A stretch of 39,081 bases of DNA from Anabaena sp. UHCC 0187 (GTDB taxonomy: Bacteria > Cyanobacteriota > Cyanobacteriia > Cyanobacteriales > Nostocaceae): NCBI RefSeq assembly GCF_009712035.1, contig NZ_VILB01000025.1, positions 1 through 39,081 of the forward strand, in the 5' to 3' direction. A program made the position numbers and the translations under genes. The notes beneath the pieces are model-generated. The model searched no databases, was not told where the DNA came from, and worked only from the letters and a program-made list of their open reading frames with translations. Below are positions 24,194-34,464 of this stretch, piece after piece; within the stretch, counting starts at the first letter, position 1; every line of letters begins with the position of its first letter.

Positions 24194-24895
24194 TTATACA
24201 GTAACTAAAGATTGATCTTCTTCCCAACTAAACAAAGATTCAAGTTCACCTAATTCAGCAAAAGTGATTGCAGCTATTAAACATTGAGGTAAATTAACAC
24301 AAATTTTATCAGAATAATTTCCTGCTTGTCCACCAACAATTAATTTTTCCTCATTAGCAGAACTAACATTATTGTTCTTTGTATTTATTAATGCTTGATA
24401 AAAACTAGATAATAAAATCTCTTTTTTACGAGATGAATTCATGTTTTTATGATAAACATCTGATTTGGATATTTCATAAACCTGACACAAAAGAGAATGA
24501 AAAACCTCATTATCTAAAGTTGCAGTAACAATATATTTACCAGAATTACCACCACCAATCATCATATAACTTTCATCATCAATTTTTAAACTAACTAAAG
24601 TTTTAGTATTGCCATCTAAATCACGAATAGCTGTTTCTATTTGTTGCCAATTTGGATTTTCAATGAAGTTTTTTTCATTGCTGTTTCCTGTCCAGTTGTC
24701 AGTATATAATTTTGATACACGCACTCGTTTTAAGTGTGGTAAATCTTCCGATATTTCTGCTTTTACTTCTTCAACTTCAGGAAGTAAATGTGCAACTCCA
24801 AGTAACTTTCCTAAATAAGATGTTTTCAGAAAAGCTTGTCTTTGGGCATGAGTCATTATCTGTTTTGATCCTGCCATTACTTCATCGCTACTCAT
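24194..24895 (-). CDS. Imm1-like immunity protein
   Basis: A 233-residue protein. Its central part (about residues 80-150) carries the pattern of the Imm1 immunity family: NPNWQQIETAIRDLDG, then LVSLKIDDESYMMIGGGNSG, then KYIVTATLDNEVFHSLL. Imm1 proteins neutralise toxins of polymorphic toxin systems. I chose the ATG at 24895, which overlaps the stop of the upstream gene by eight bases (ATGAGTAG); longer forms starting at 24973 or 25051 would overlap it by 86 bases or more. No toxin with a delivery domain is in the window. The N-terminal ~50 residues (THAQRQAFLKTSYLGKLLG) are unfamiliar. The Imm1 call is by motif only. Confidence 0.6.
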   Translation of the reverse strand: MSSDEVMAGSKQIMTHAQRQAFLKTSYLGKLLGVAHLLPEVEEVKAEISEDLPHLKRVRVSKLYTDNWTGNSNEKNFIENPNWQQIETAIRDLDGNTKTLVSLKIDDESYMMIGGGNSGKYIVTATLDNEVFHSLLCQVYEISKSDVYHKNMNSSRKKEILLSSFYQALINTKNNNVSSANEEKLIVGGQAGNYSDKICVNLPQCLIAAITFAELGELESLFSWEEDQSLVTV

Positions 24896-25469
24896 ATAGC
24901 TTAGGCTTTCCCCATCTTGTTTCATGTCGCTGACAAAATTCTGCTGCTGCGGTTCGTGAAAATCTGAAGACATATAAATCTTCTCCACTAGGAGTGCTAC
25001 GTGAGAAACCAAGATACTCCATTTGTACCTTATCTCTATAGTATGGCACACGTTCAGGATAAGCTTCTAGATAAACGAATGATTCTACTGCTGTTACTGG
25101 ACAAAACTCGAAAGCAACCTTGATTGCATACCAAATTAACCATTTACCAAGAGGTTCAATAAATCTTGCCGTAGCATCTCCTTGACTGGTAGGATGTGCT
25201 TCTATATTGTTTATTTCTAGAAATATGGGAGGTGCAAGTTCAGGATAAAAATATGGATATAGACCATATTTGACTAATCCCCATACTTGATTATTATAAA
25301 CAATCTTAACTATATTTTCGCAGTAAAAAGCAGTTCCATTCCAGATATTTAACCAGTCACAAGACCAATTTCTGGGAAGATCATCAATAGTTGCTGGAGA
25401 AATAACAGCAATTTCCTCTATGTTAGATTCAATTAACACTTTTACCTGATAACTTCCGATGGTAGTCAA
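24888..25469 (-). CDS. Hypothetical protein with GNAT-like features
   Basis: A 193-residue protein with no certain family. Several stretches fit a GNAT acyltransferase fold: strand IFLEINNIEAHP (about 80-92), a helix GKWLIWYAIKVAFEF (about 108-122) where the acetyl-CoA loop would be (ARFIEPLG), strand ESFVYLEAYP and then VPYYRDKVQMEYLGF, which resembles the late GNAT yY-x-x-G-F motif. The canonical Q/R-x-x-G-x-G/A loop is not evident, so it may be a divergent or inactive member. It overlaps the Imm1-like gene by eight bases, so the two are translated as a pair. Confidence 0.6.
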   Translation of the reverse strand: MTTIGSYQVKVLIESNIEEIAVISPATIDDLPRNWSCDWLNIWNGTAFYCENIVKIVYNNQVWGLVKYGLYPYFYPELAPPIFLEINNIEAHPTSQGDATARFIEPLGKWLIWYAIKVAFEFCPVTAVESFVYLEAYPERVPYYRDKVQMEYLGFSRSTPSGEDLYVFRFSRTAAAEFCQRHETRWGKPKLYE

Positions 25470-25534
25470 TTTGTTTTACACCCTTCTGAGAGTTAATTTA
25501 TAACTTAAAAATTATACAGTTATATCTTCTTTTG

Positions 25535-25585
25535 TACCCAAGCGAACCAAATCAATTTCACCTATGGTTTTACTTTTCTGGATAA
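25535..25585. repeat. Direct repeat flanking the GNAT-like/Imm1-like cassette, right copy
   Basis: TACCCAAGCG (25535-25544), AAATCAATTT (25549-25558) and TTACTTTTCTGGATAA (25570-25585), matching the left copy at 24128-24193. ATTATACAG also occurs near both copies (24193-24201 and 25511-25519). Confidence 0.7.
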
Positions 25586-25685
25586 GTAACCCACTGTGGT
25601 TTTAAAGTTTCCCCAACGGTCAGAACTGACGTACAATACTGGAATTGACTAATATTAAGCCACGCCAAGTTAAAAACAGTATCTT

Positions 25686-27836
25686 ATGCCAGCATTTTTA
25701 TTAGAGGTCGGTACAGAAGAATTACCCGCAGGTTTTTTGAGTGATGCTATTGTACAATGGCGATCGCGCATTCCCCAAAGTCTCAAAACCCATAATCTCC
25801 CCGAAGCGGTTGTCGAAGTCTATGGAACACCGCGACGGTTAGCGGTTCTCATTACCGGTTTACCTTCCCAACAAGCAGACAGAGAAGAAGAAATCAAAGG
25901 ACCACCCGCACAAGCAGCTTTTAAAGATGGACAACCCACTAAAGCCGCCATTGGTTTTGCGACTAAGCAAGGTGTGGATATTTCCGCTTTAGAAATTCGT
26001 CCCACAGACAAAGGGGATTTCGTCTTTGTTAACAAACAAATTCCCGGTCGTCCCATAGCCGATATTTTAACCGAACTTGTACCCCAATGGGTCTGGAACT
26101 TAGAAGGCAAGCGGTTAATGCGGTGGGGACATGGTGACGGACGATTTTCCCGGCCAATACGCACTTTAGTCACATTGTTAGATGGGGAGATTCTACCATT
26201 ACAATTAGAGAATGGCGCAAAAGTTGTTAAAAGCGATCGCATTTCTCGCACCCATAGAGTATTACACCCTGAACCCGTCAGCATTTCCCACGCTACAGAA
26301 TATGTAAAAACCTTGGCTTCTGGTTATGTAAATGTACCCACAGAAAACCGAGCCGAAATTATCACAAATCAAGTGAAAGCCGCCGCCGAAAAATTAGGCG
26401 GATATACCCCAATTTACCCCGACTTACTAGCAGAAGTCATCAATTTAGTTGAATATCCCACCGCAGTTATTGGACAATTTGAAGAAGAATTTCTCAACTT
26501 ACCAAAAGAAGTAATTACCGAAGTTATGGTAAGTCATCAGCGTTATTTCCCCGTCTTCAAAAATGCTGATTGTCAGGAATTATTACCCAATTTCATCACC
26601 ATTAGTAACGGAGATCCCGCCAAATCTGATATTATTGCTGTTGGTAATGCTAGAGTAATTCGAGCGCGTTTAGCAGACGGCAGATTTTTCTATGAAGCTG
26701 ATTTAGCTAAACCCTTAGAAAGCTATTTACCCCAATTAGAAAAAGTCACATTCCAAGAAGATTTAGGTTCAGTTCGTGCCAAAGTCGAAAGAATAGTTAA
26801 AAATGCCGAAAAAATCGCTACTCAATTACAATTAAATCCAGACCAAACCCAGAATATCCAAAGAGGTGCATTACTCTGTAAAGCCGATTTAGTTACACAA
26901 ATGGTCTATGAATTCCCAGAATTACAGGGAATTATGGGGCAAAAATACGCCTTAGCTAATGGCGAAAATTCAGAAGTATCCACAGCAATTTTCGAGCATT
27001 ATTTACCCAGAAATGCTGATGATATTTTCCCCCAAACCCTCACAGGTCAAGTTGTTGGTTTAGCTGATAGATTAGATACTTTAGTTAGTATCTTCGGCTT
27101 AGGCTTAATTCCCACAGGGTCATCAGATCCTTTTGCATTGCGTCGCGCTGCAAATGCAATTGTTAATATTACCTGGTTGGCGAATTTGCAAATTAATTTA
27201 TCAACCTTGTTAGAACAAATTGCCACAGATTTCGCTACAACTTTTAATAAAGATGCAAAATCCTTAATTAAAACATTGCAAGAATTTTTCCTGCAACGGA
27301 TTCGCACCTTATTACAAGATGAAAAACAGATAGATTACGATTTGGTAAATGCGGTTTTGGGAGAAAATGATCCTGAATATACAGAACGTGCATTAGCGGA
27401 TTTATTAGATGTCCGCGATCGCGCTCTCTATTTACAACAAATCCGCAAAGATGGTACATTAGATAAAATTTACGAAACCGTCAACCGTTCCACCCGGTTA
27501 GCAGCACAGGGAAATTTAGACTTTCAAACCCTAGAACCACAATCTTTAATTAATCCCGAACTGTTCCAGAAAAAATCCGAATCTGCATTTTATAACGCTT
27601 TACTTGAGTTAGTTCCTCAAACCCAAGCAGCACAACAAAATCGGGATTATCAACTGTTAGTAACTGCACTGGCAAAAATCGCTCCTACCGTGGGTAAATT
27701 TTTTGATGGTGAAGACAGCGTTTTAGTCATGGACGCAAATCCCGATATTAAGCAAAATCGCTTAAATTTGCTCGGATTATTGCGAAATAACGCCCGTGTA
27801 CTGGCTGACTTTGGCGCGATAGTCAAAAATTTGTAG
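25686..27836 (+). CDS. glyS: Glycyl-tRNA synthetase beta subunit
   Basis: A 716-residue beta subunit of the heterotetrameric (alpha2beta2) glycyl-tRNA synthetase. The N-terminus [18 protein letters not shown] is diagnostic; other marks are [42 protein letters not shown] and the [33 protein letters not shown] region near residues 458-490. The catalytic alpha subunit gene (glyQ) is not in the window; separation of the two genes is usual in cyanobacteria. Two HIP1 sites lie in the first quarter. Confidence 0.96.
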   Translation: MPAFLLEVGTEELPAGFLSDAIVQWRSRIPQSLKTHNLPEAVVEVYGTPRRLAVLITGLPSQQADREEEIKGPPAQAAFKDGQPTKAAIGFATKQGVDISALEIRPTDKGDFVFVNKQIPGRPIADILTELVPQWVWNLEGKRLMRWGHGDGRFSRPIRTLVTLLDGEILPLQLENGAKVVKSDRISRTHRVLHPEPVSISHATEYVKTLASGYVNVPTENRAEIITNQVKAAAEKLGGYTPIYPDLLAEVINLVEYPTAVIGQFEEEFLNLPKEVITEVMVSHQRYFPVFKNADCQELLPNFITISNGDPAKSDIIAVGNARVIRARLADGRFFYEADLAKPLESYLPQLEKVTFQEDLGSVRAKVERIVKNAEKIATQLQLNPDQTQNIQRGALLCKADLVTQMVYEFPELQGIMGQKYALANGENSEVSTAIFEHYLPRNADDIFPQTLTGQVVGLADRLDTLVSIFGLGLIPTGSSDPFALRRAANAIVNITWLANLQINLSTLLEQIATDFATTFNKDAKSLIKTLQEFFLQRIRTLLQDEKQIDYDLVNAVLGENDPEYTERALADLLDVRDRALYLQQIRKDGTLDKIYETVNRSTRLAAQGNLDFQTLEPQSLINPELFQKKSESAFYNALLELVPQTQAAQQNRDYQLLVTALAKIAPTVGKFFDGEDSVLVMDANPDIKQNRLNLLGLLRNNARVLADFGAIVKNL

Positions 27837-27916
27837 CCTAAAGCAACAAAAAGTTGTGTAATTTCTGCCAATTAACGCTACCATAGGGGAGCTTAACCAG
27901 GGATGCTACATAGTCT

Positions 27917-29281
27917 ATGCCAGAAGCGTTAATTATTGGATTCGGAAAATCCGGTGTTGCTGCGGCAAGATTGTTGAAACAGGAAGGCTGGGAGGTTGAA
28001 CTTTGCGATAGTAGCACCTCCCCAACCCTCCTCGAACAACAACAACAACTCGCCAGCGAACACATTACCGTCAAATTAGGAAACACACCAGAATTCACCG
28101 ATTCTGATATATCCAAGTTAATAGTTGTCAGTCCCGGAGTTCCTTGGGATATTCCTATTTTAGCCAAAGCGCGAGAATTAGGCATAGAAACTATTGGCGA
28201 AATGGAACTGGCTTGGCGAAATTTACAAGATATTCCTTGGGTAGCAATCACTGGTACAAATGGTAAAACCACCACCACCGCGTTAACTGCGGCCATTTTC
28301 CAAACAGCAGGATTGAACGCTCCCGCCTGTGGTAATATTGGTCATGCTGCTTGTGAAGTTGCTTTATCTCCGAAAAAACCAGATTGGATAATTGGTGAAC
28401 TTAGTAGTTATCAAATCGAATCTTCCGTTACATTATCGCCTCGGATTGGGATTTGGACAACCTTCACACCAGATCATTTAGCCCGACATAAAACATTAGA
28501 AAATTACTATAATATCAAAGCCAAATTATTACATAATTGCCAAATTCAAATATTTAATGGTGATGATGCTTACTTGAGCAAATTAGGATTAAATCATTGG
28601 CCAAACGCCTATTGGACAAGCGTTAAAGGTGAAAAATTCCTAATAGGTGAAAAAGGCTTTTATATAAAAAATGGCTGGGTAATCGAAAAAATTACCGCTA
28701 CACCCCAACCCATTGTTGAGGTATCTGCATTGCGAATGGTAGGGGAACATAACCAGCAAAATCTCCTCATGTCCGTCGCCGCTGCTAGATTAGCAGGTAT
28801 AGATATTACCGCCATTTCCCAAGCTGTGCGTGAATTCCCTGGCGTTCCCCACCGCTTAGAGCATATCTGCAATTGGCAAGGAATTGACTTTATTAACGAC
28901 AGCAAAGCCACCAATTACGACGCAGCGGAAGTGGGTTTAGCATCTGTGCAAAGCCCCGCCATTTTAATCGCTGGTGGAGAAGCCAAAGCTGGAGATGATA
29001 CCGCTTGGTTAGCCCAAATTCAAGCCAAAGCCGCCGCTGTTTTACTGATTGGGAACGCAGCACCAGCATTTGCAAAACGTCTGCAAGAAGTGGGATATAG
29101 CAATTATCACATTGTCGAAACAATGGAAAAGGCTTTATCCATGTCTGCGGAATTAGCCAAAAAACATCAAGCCTCTGTAGTATTATTGTCTCCAGCTTGC
29201 GCTAGTTTTGACCAATATCCTAACTTTGAAATGCGGGGTGAAGACTTTCGGCAATTGTGTCAGAAATATTTGGAAAACTAG
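27917..29281 (+). CDS. murD: UDP-N-acetylmuramoyl-L-alanine--D-glutamate ligase
   Basis: A 454-residue Mur ligase that adds D-Glu to UDP-MurNAc-L-Ala in peptidoglycan precursor synthesis in the cytoplasm. The N-terminal Rossmann domain begins [18 protein letters not shown]. The ATP loop is [15 protein letters not shown] (about 112-124), followed by [12 protein letters not shown] and [10 protein letters not shown]. The C-terminal domain has [22 protein letters not shown] and [22 protein letters not shown]. Length and motifs are normal. It lies 80 bases after glyS on the same strand. Confidence 0.97.
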   Translation: MPEALIIGFGKSGVAAARLLKQEGWEVELCDSSTSPTLLEQQQQLASEHITVKLGNTPEFTDSDISKLIVVSPGVPWDIPILAKARELGIETIGEMELAWRNLQDIPWVAITGTNGKTTTTALTAAIFQTAGLNAPACGNIGHAACEVALSPKKPDWIIGELSSYQIESSVTLSPRIGIWTTFTPDHLARHKTLENYYNIKAKLLHNCQIQIFNGDDAYLSKLGLNHWPNAYWTSVKGEKFLIGEKGFYIKNGWVIEKITATPQPIVEVSALRMVGEHNQQNLLMSVAAARLAGIDITAISQAVREFPGVPHRLEHICNWQGIDFINDSKATNYDAAEVGLASVQSPAILIAGGEAKAGDDTAWLAQIQAKAAAVLLIGNAAPAFAKRLQEVGYSNYHIVETMEKALSMSAELAKKHQASVVLLSPACASFDQYPNFEMRGEDFRQLCQKYLEN

Positions 29282-29404
29282 GCGTTGCATAATGGTGATA
29301 CGAATGTGGTGGGTATGAATCTCCCACTAATTTATTCTGACTTCTGGCTACTAACTCCTGACTCCTTCTTCAACTCTAATATGGCTATTAGCAACGTCCA
29401 AAAT

Positions 29405-30382
29405 TCAATTTACTTCTGACTCCCGACTCCTGACTCCTGATTTCTGTTGCTCAAAACCTGTGACTTCTGATAAAGTATAAAGTGGTCTTTGCTTGACTTC
29501 TTCATAAATACGTCCAATATACTCACCCAAAATCCCAATACTAATCAGTTGCACTGCACCTAAGAAGAAGAAAGCAATCAGAACAATAGTGATTCCAGTT
29601 AAAGGTGAATGGGGAAGAAAAATCCGCCAGTACAATACCAATAAACACATAAATAGGGCAACTATCGCCGCTAACAATCCTACATAGGTGGAAAGCCGCA
29701 AGGGGACTTTAGAAAAGGAAACCAGTCCGTTAATTGCCAGTGCGAAGGATTTGCGAAAGGTATATTTAACATCACCAGCAAAACGGGGATCTCGCTCAAA
29801 TCGGATAGCTGTTTGATTAAACCCTACCCATGAGCGTAATCCGCGAATGTAGCGATTCCTTTCGGGCATAGAATTGAGGACATTAACAACTTGACGATCT
29901 AATAGGCAAAAATCCCCGGTATCGGTAGGAATATCTACATCTGCAAGATTTTTTAAGAGACGATAAAAAGCATAAGCTGTAAGGCGTTTAAACCAACCTT
30001 CCTGACGGCGTTTTGTGCGTTGAGCATAGATAATTTGATATCCTTGTTGCCATAGTTCCACCATTTCGGGAATTAATTCTGGTGGATCTTGTAAATCGGC
30101 ATCTAAAATCACAACTATCTGGCCACGAACAAAATTTAAACCTGCGGTGACGGCAATTTGATGACCAAAATTCCGTGCCAGACTCAAGTAAACTACACGG
30201 GGATCTTTTTGGTGTAATTCGCGCATCATTTGTAAGGATCTGTCTCTACTACCATCATTAATTAAACATAATTCAACTAGTCCATCCATCTGATTCATCA
30301 CTAGTGCAATGCGGCGATACATTTCATGAATGGTTTCTTCTTCGTTGTAAATGGGGACTATGAAAGAATATTTAGGTAGCAT
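29405..30382 (-). CDS. Family 2 glycosyltransferase, GtrB/DPM1-like
   Basis: A 325-residue membrane-anchored glycosyltransferase. The GT-A domain starts [20 protein letters not shown] and has the DxD motif in [18 protein letters not shown] (about residues 87-104). Two C-terminal membrane helices (about 232-255 and 264-290) place it with GtrB/DPM1-type enzymes that make polyprenyl-phosphate sugars. The next minus-strand gene upstream encodes a GT39-like transferase that would use such a donor. The last ~10 residues ([10 protein letters not shown]) are encoded by an STRR-type repeat, so the ending is probably non-homologous to relatives. Confidence 0.9.
   Translation of the reverse strand: MLPKYSFIVPIYNEEETIHEMYRRIALVMNQMDGLVELCLINDGSRDRSLQMMRELHQKDPRVVYLSLARNFGHQIAVTAGLNFVRGQIVVILDADLQDPPELIPEMVELWQQGYQIIYAQRTKRRQEGWFKRLTAYAFYRLLKNLADVDIPTDTGDFCLLDRQVVNVLNSMPERNRYIRGLRSWVGFNQTAIRFERDPRFAGDVKYTFRKSFALAINGLVSFSKVPLRLSTYVGLLAAIVALFMCLLVLYWRIFLPHSPLTGITIVLIAFFFLGAVQLISIGILGEYIGRIYEEVKQRPLYTLSEVTGFEQQKSGVRSRESEVN
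29411..29440. repeat. Heptamer repeat reading into the glycosyltransferase C-terminus
   Basis: About four copies of CTCCTGA/CTCCCGA-type heptamers overlap the 3' end of the GT2 gene and encode its final residues. A related run occurs at 29357-29370. Confidence 0.7.
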
Positions 30383-30443
30383 AGTATTAATTTAAGGAGT
30401 CAGGATTTAGAAAGAAGGAAGATTGAAGAATAATCTAGCTTAC

Positions 30444-32411
30444 CTATTGAGCTATGAGAATAGTAATTGGTTTTGATGACCATTTTGCTAAATATTCTGT
30501 ATTTTCAAAATTCATCATTGCTACTGGAGGTTCTTTGTCTCTTCTCACCGCAATAATGGCACAAGGTTTAAAATCTTTATAAGGGTACATTTCCGGTCTT
30601 AGTGCATAGAAATTTTCAGGATTTAAAATATGTTTAAATCTATGTATTCGATTGTTATTCTCATTTAATAATATCCAAAAAGGATATTCCCAATAACTAC
30701 CAGCAGGTACTTTTTCAGTTCCTAAAGATAATCCTATATCAGTACAGGTTGTAGTTTTGATAAAATCAACTGCATCAAAATAAGGTTTAATGAGCTTGGG
30801 TCTTTGGGTAAAATATATTTCATTTCTATTACTATTAAAGATGTTCTTCTCTAATGCAATTGGACGAAATTTATTCATAAATACAAATTGCATAGATGTG
30901 GCTAAGAGAATCACTGCTAAAACTTTAATAACATGACGATTCCAAACTTGAGAAAAAGCCAGACCAACAAAAGCTGAAAATAAGACAAAAATTGCCAGAT
31001 GGTGCCGACTTTGATATGGTTGGAGTTTGAGCATTAAACAAATTAGCAAAAAACCAGAAATTAAACATAAAATATAAATCATTACCTCTCTATTATTTCT
31101 CAGTTTCTGATAGAAAATAAAAATACCTATAGCTAAGAAAATAAGTAATAAATGTAGGGGGTTGCCAGCTACATTTTCATCAAAAGAAAGACCAGGAACA
31201 CCAGTATACGAGTTCAGAGGGTGTGTGATCCGATTATCATTGATATCTACACCCAAAAAACCATGAATTATAGAAATTAATTTGGCAACTTTACCTATAG
31301 TTGGTTCAATGATACCTTGCAATCCTAAATGTCTGACGATATCAGCATGAAGAGACAAGTTTCTGATAATGTTAGAAATCCAAGTCGGTAGGCTGTATAT
31401 TTCTGGTTTGTAATCTATTGAATATTCTGCTGTGGAGAGAGGATTTCCATATAAGCTAAAATTACGCAAATAATGATTAATATTTAAACTCAAGAAAATT
31501 ACACTAATAATAGAGATTGGTTTCCATATTTTCCAGCGCATTTGATTGACATACCAGAGGAAAAACCAAACCATAAAAGGAAAAGCATACATATAACCCG
31601 AACTCTTGGTAAAAACAGCCAGTCCGCAACTAGCACCAATACCTAGAGTTAGGTTTATAGGCGGTTTTCTATGGGGTAAAGTTAATAAAATATAATGCAC
31701 TAAACAAACTACCCAAAAACAAACTGCATAATCATTTTGAGTGCTAGAAGCCTGAAGAATACCCATAGGTAAGGTAGAACAGAAAACAGCAGCAAAAATT
31801 TGCCCGCGTTTATCTGCCCCTAGCTGCTTGGCAATTAGTGATACACCAACTATACTGCCAATCATGCTGAAAGTTTGTACTAAATTGGCGAACCTATCCC
31901 CACCACTAAGAATCTGTAAATGCAAGATCACAAACTCTGCAAAAGGTGGATGAACTAATTGGGCTGAGTAGTAGGTAGGATAGTGAGCAAGATGGCGATT
32001 TTGTATCCAATGAACCACCCGCGCCATGTGATAAGTCATGGAGTCCCAATTATTTGGCGGGGCAACAATAGCAATTGTCATAATAGTGGCAATGATAAAA
32101 GTTATTCCAGCTATTAAAACTAAACTGACAGGAGTTATTTTCGGGATTTTGGGAATAAAAAGTGATCTTTTACCTGATTTAATGAGTTTATAATAAATCC
32201 ACCCCAGAGCTATATTAGTCAATAACCACAGCAATAATACTGAGCTAAACGTGATTATTTGTAATAAGCTTAAAATCTCAGTCAACAATGTGATTAAAAC
32301 TCCCCACGCAACTGCTGAGGATAAAACTGAACTCCGCCAATCTTCTTCAGGACTGTAAAAAATTACAAATAGAATTACTAGAGAGGTGAGAAGCAATACA
32401 GCCAGCATCAA
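30444..32411 (-). CDS. GT39-like membrane glycosyltransferase (ArnT/PMT-type fold)
   Basis: A 655-residue protein with about ten to twelve membrane helices over residues 1-500 and a soluble C-terminal part. The first large loop holds PPNNWDSMTYHMARVVHWIQNRHLAHYPT, which has the Asp position typical of GT-C transferases using polyprenyl-phosphate sugar donors. It probably moves a sugar to a lipid or protein on the periplasmic side. It lies 61 bases upstream of the GT2 gene on the same strand, so the two likely form an operon of donor synthesis and transfer. The acceptor is unknown. Confidence 0.75.
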   Translation of the reverse strand: MMLAVLLLTSLVILFVIFYSPEEDWRSSVLSSAVAWGVLITLLTEILSLLQIITFSSVLLLWLLTNIALGWIYYKLIKSGKRSLFIPKIPKITPVSLVLIAGITFIIATIMTIAIVAPPNNWDSMTYHMARVVHWIQNRHLAHYPTYYSAQLVHPPFAEFVILHLQILSGGDRFANLVQTFSMIGSIVGVSLIAKQLGADKRGQIFAAVFCSTLPMGILQASSTQNDYAVCFWVVCLVHYILLTLPHRKPPINLTLGIGASCGLAVFTKSSGYMYAFPFMVWFFLWYVNQMRWKIWKPISIISVIFLSLNINHYLRNFSLYGNPLSTAEYSIDYKPEIYSLPTWISNIIRNLSLHADIVRHLGLQGIIEPTIGKVAKLISIIHGFLGVDINDNRITHPLNSYTGVPGLSFDENVAGNPLHLLLIFLAIGIFIFYQKLRNNREVMIYILCLISGFLLICLMLKLQPYQSRHHLAIFVLFSAFVGLAFSQVWNRHVIKVLAVILLATSMQFVFMNKFRPIALEKNIFNSNRNEIYFTQRPKLIKPYFDAVDFIKTTTCTDIGLSLGTEKVPAGSYWEYPFWILLNENNNRIHRFKHILNPENFYALRPEMYPYKDFKPCAIIAVRRDKEPPVAMMNFENTEYLAKWSSKPITILIAQ

Positions 32412-32668
32412 ATAACCTCACATATTTCACAAAATAATATCTAGTTTGTATCACACTGTCAGTAAAAAGTATATCAGCAATATTGAATACTGATACAAGA
32501 CTTTACTCATTAATTTTTAACACCAACTTACTTACAGCCAATATTGTGAAAATTCTCTCTTGGGAAGGATTCTAAAAATATAAATAACCTATAGGATGGA
32601 TTATATATTTTACCCTGAGTGAAGTTGGGGCTTGGTTTACCCTCCAAGCCTTTTTATTTTTTCACCTG
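32412..32668. other. Intergenic region with an orphan plus-strand terminator
   Basis: This 257-base gap lies between two minus-strand genes. Its notable content is a hairpin with a T tract that reads on the plus strand (32629-32662). I see no open frame. A small plus-strand RNA is possible. Confidence 0.4.
32629..32662 (+). terminator. Rho-independent terminator on the plus strand with no upstream plus-strand gene
   Basis: GGCTTGG (32629-32635) and CCAAGCC (32644-32650) pair perfectly around an 8-base loop and are followed by TTTTTATTTTTT. On the minus strand, where the flanking genes are read, no T tract follows the stem. The orientation therefore fits a small RNA or antisense transcript on the plus strand. 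Confidence 0.65.
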
Positions 32669-34336
32669 TTACCTCTCACCTTTCACCATTTCCATTATTT
32701 CAGGAGGAAGTTCCCGCACTATCCGCAAGGGGAAAAGACGAGTTGAGGAAATTTGAGCATAGTCAGAAGTCAGAAAAGGCGCATATTGACTAGCTTCAGG
32801 AGTTAACTGGGCTGCCATTGCTAGGGTAATACCTTTGAAGAACTTCCGCACATCTTTAGCGTGTTCTCCGGTTACTTCTTTACTCAATATAGGTGTATCG
32901 GGAATGGAACTTTGATCTACGGTAAAATCGGGATCTTTGACACTCAAATGAGAAGCCCCAACCACACCCACTAACCATTTAGGAGAACGAATTTTGGTAA
33001 AGCCAATGACTTGTTCTGTTAACGCAGGGGTGGTTTTATCTGCGGAACTAGCCCAAATTAATGTCGGGACTTGTACCTTTGTTAAACCAGTTTCACCAAA
33101 CATTAAAGAGGATACGGGATTCACCGCCATTACTTGCTTAATTCTTGCATCTCGCAGTTGATAGGTTTTTTCAGGTAATTTTTGAGCCACACACTGAATA
33201 GCTTCTCCCAAGCTGGCTTTAGCTAAATTTTGCTGACAGCTTTGTTTGAGGTTTTCAATTTGTAATTCACCCCCAGCTAATGCTAAAGCTGTGCCTCCAC
33301 CAAAAGAATGACCCACAACCATGACGTTATTAGTTGCTAGTTTGCCCTGTAATGGGTTATTAGCCGTTTGATTGAGTTTTTCTAATTCATCGAGAATAAA
33401 ACTGATATCACGCGGACGGTCTAAAAATTCTTGGGGTTCAACCAATCCCTTTTTACCTTGGTAGGCTGCATTGCTACTGGTTTCGTTACTACCAGGATGT
33501 TCTCCGGCAGCAACGACATAACCATGAGAAGCTAAATGTTGTGCGAGGTAACGCAAGTCAGTCCGTACTGAACCCAAACCGTGGGAAAGGACAATTACAG
33601 GTTTATTTGCAGTTGCAGCGGTGGAGAAGTAAATATCCACAGGAATTTGACGTTGACGCTTTTGGTCATTGAAGTTTAACTTCAGGGTCTGTACCTGTGC
33701 GCTTCCTGGTTGAGTAGGATCTAAAGAATAAGTAGCTTTAACATCTCTGGGGTTAAGTTGGGGAGAAATAGCCAGCATAAACTGCTGTGTGCGGAAAAAA
33801 GCACTATTCAAATTTCCCAGCACATTGATAGCCTGGGGTAAATTAATTTCTAGGCGTTTACTGGGATATGCGGCAATAAAACTGAGCGCAGATAAACCCT
33901 GTGGAGAATTAGCACCTAAAATTAATCCGGCTCTCATGGCTTGTACTCCAGCTTGATCCTGACGGGTAATAGCTGTAGAGATATCACTAAGAATTGTCGT
34001 CCCAATTTGGGTGTTGATTAATCTATCCAGAGTAAGAATATTTATGGGGACTCTGGTTCTCAACCCCCCCACTAAAAAGCGCCGTTGTTCTTCTGTCATC
34101 CTTTTAGTGTAAGTTCCTAAACTAGCTGGTAATTTGCCAGTTTCCGCAGACTCTTTCAACTCTTCTAAGGATACAGATTCCTCTAAAGGACCATAGCGAA
34201 TTATCACTGTATCTGCGGCGCGTGCAGAGGTGCTAACGCCAAAAAACGGTGTCAGAGCAATTGCACAAAATGTACCTGTAAATACCTTGAAATTCTTCCA
34301 GCTTTTCCCTGTGAACATCTTTATATTGCATCTCAA
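32669..34336 (-). CDS. Secreted alpha/beta hydrolase with N-terminal DUF1400
   Basis: A 555-residue protein. A signal peptide ends near STSARAA (about residue 40). Next comes DUF1400 (about 42-170, RYGPLEESVSLEELKESAETG), a cyanobacterial domain found in front of hydrolases. The hydrolase part resembles platelet-activating-factor acetylhydrolase-like enzymes: oxyanion segment IVLSHGLGSVRTDLR, and the nucleophile Ser344 in VVGHSFGGG. The Asp and His of the triad lie towards the C-terminus, with SADKTTP and GASHLSVKDP as candidates. It should act in the periplasm on an ester or lipid. The start could be the ATG at 34336 or 34318; both keep the signal peptide. Confidence 0.85.
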   Translation of the reverse strand: MRCNIKMFTGKSWKNFKVFTGTFCAIALTPFFGVSTSARAADTVIIRYGPLEESVSLEELKESAETGKLPASLGTYTKRMTEEQRRFLVGGLRTRVPINILTLDRLINTQIGTTILSDISTAITRQDQAGVQAMRAGLILGANSPQGLSALSFIAAYPSKRLEINLPQAINVLGNLNSAFFRTQQFMLAISPQLNPRDVKATYSLDPTQPGSAQVQTLKLNFNDQKRQRQIPVDIYFSTAATANKPVIVLSHGLGSVRTDLRYLAQHLASHGYVVAAGEHPGSNETSSNAAYQGKKGLVEPQEFLDRPRDISFILDELEKLNQTANNPLQGKLATNNVMVVGHSFGGGTALALAGGELQIENLKQSCQQNLAKASLGEAIQCVAQKLPEKTYQLRDARIKQVMAVNPVSSLMFGETGLTKVQVPTLIWASSADKTTPALTEQVIGFTKIRSPKWLVGVVGASHLSVKDPDFTVDQSSIPDTPILSKEVTGEHAKDVRKFFKGITLAMAAQLTPEASQYAPFLTSDYAQISSTRLFPLRIVRELPPEIMEMVKGER

Positions 34337-34464
34337 TTTAGGGAATTGTACCTGATTTTCGAGTCTTTACCCTACCTCTAGGCATAACTCCATCTCTGAT
34401 AAGTCACTTTTATAGCTGTAGCAGGGAATTAGAAACAGGCAACCGCAAGTAATGACCAATTACT

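Noticed and set aside
24896-25051. Longer N-terminus for the Imm1-like protein
   Set aside because: It would overlap the GNAT-like gene by 86 to 164 bases; the 8-base ATGAGTAG overlap is the normal coupled arrangement.
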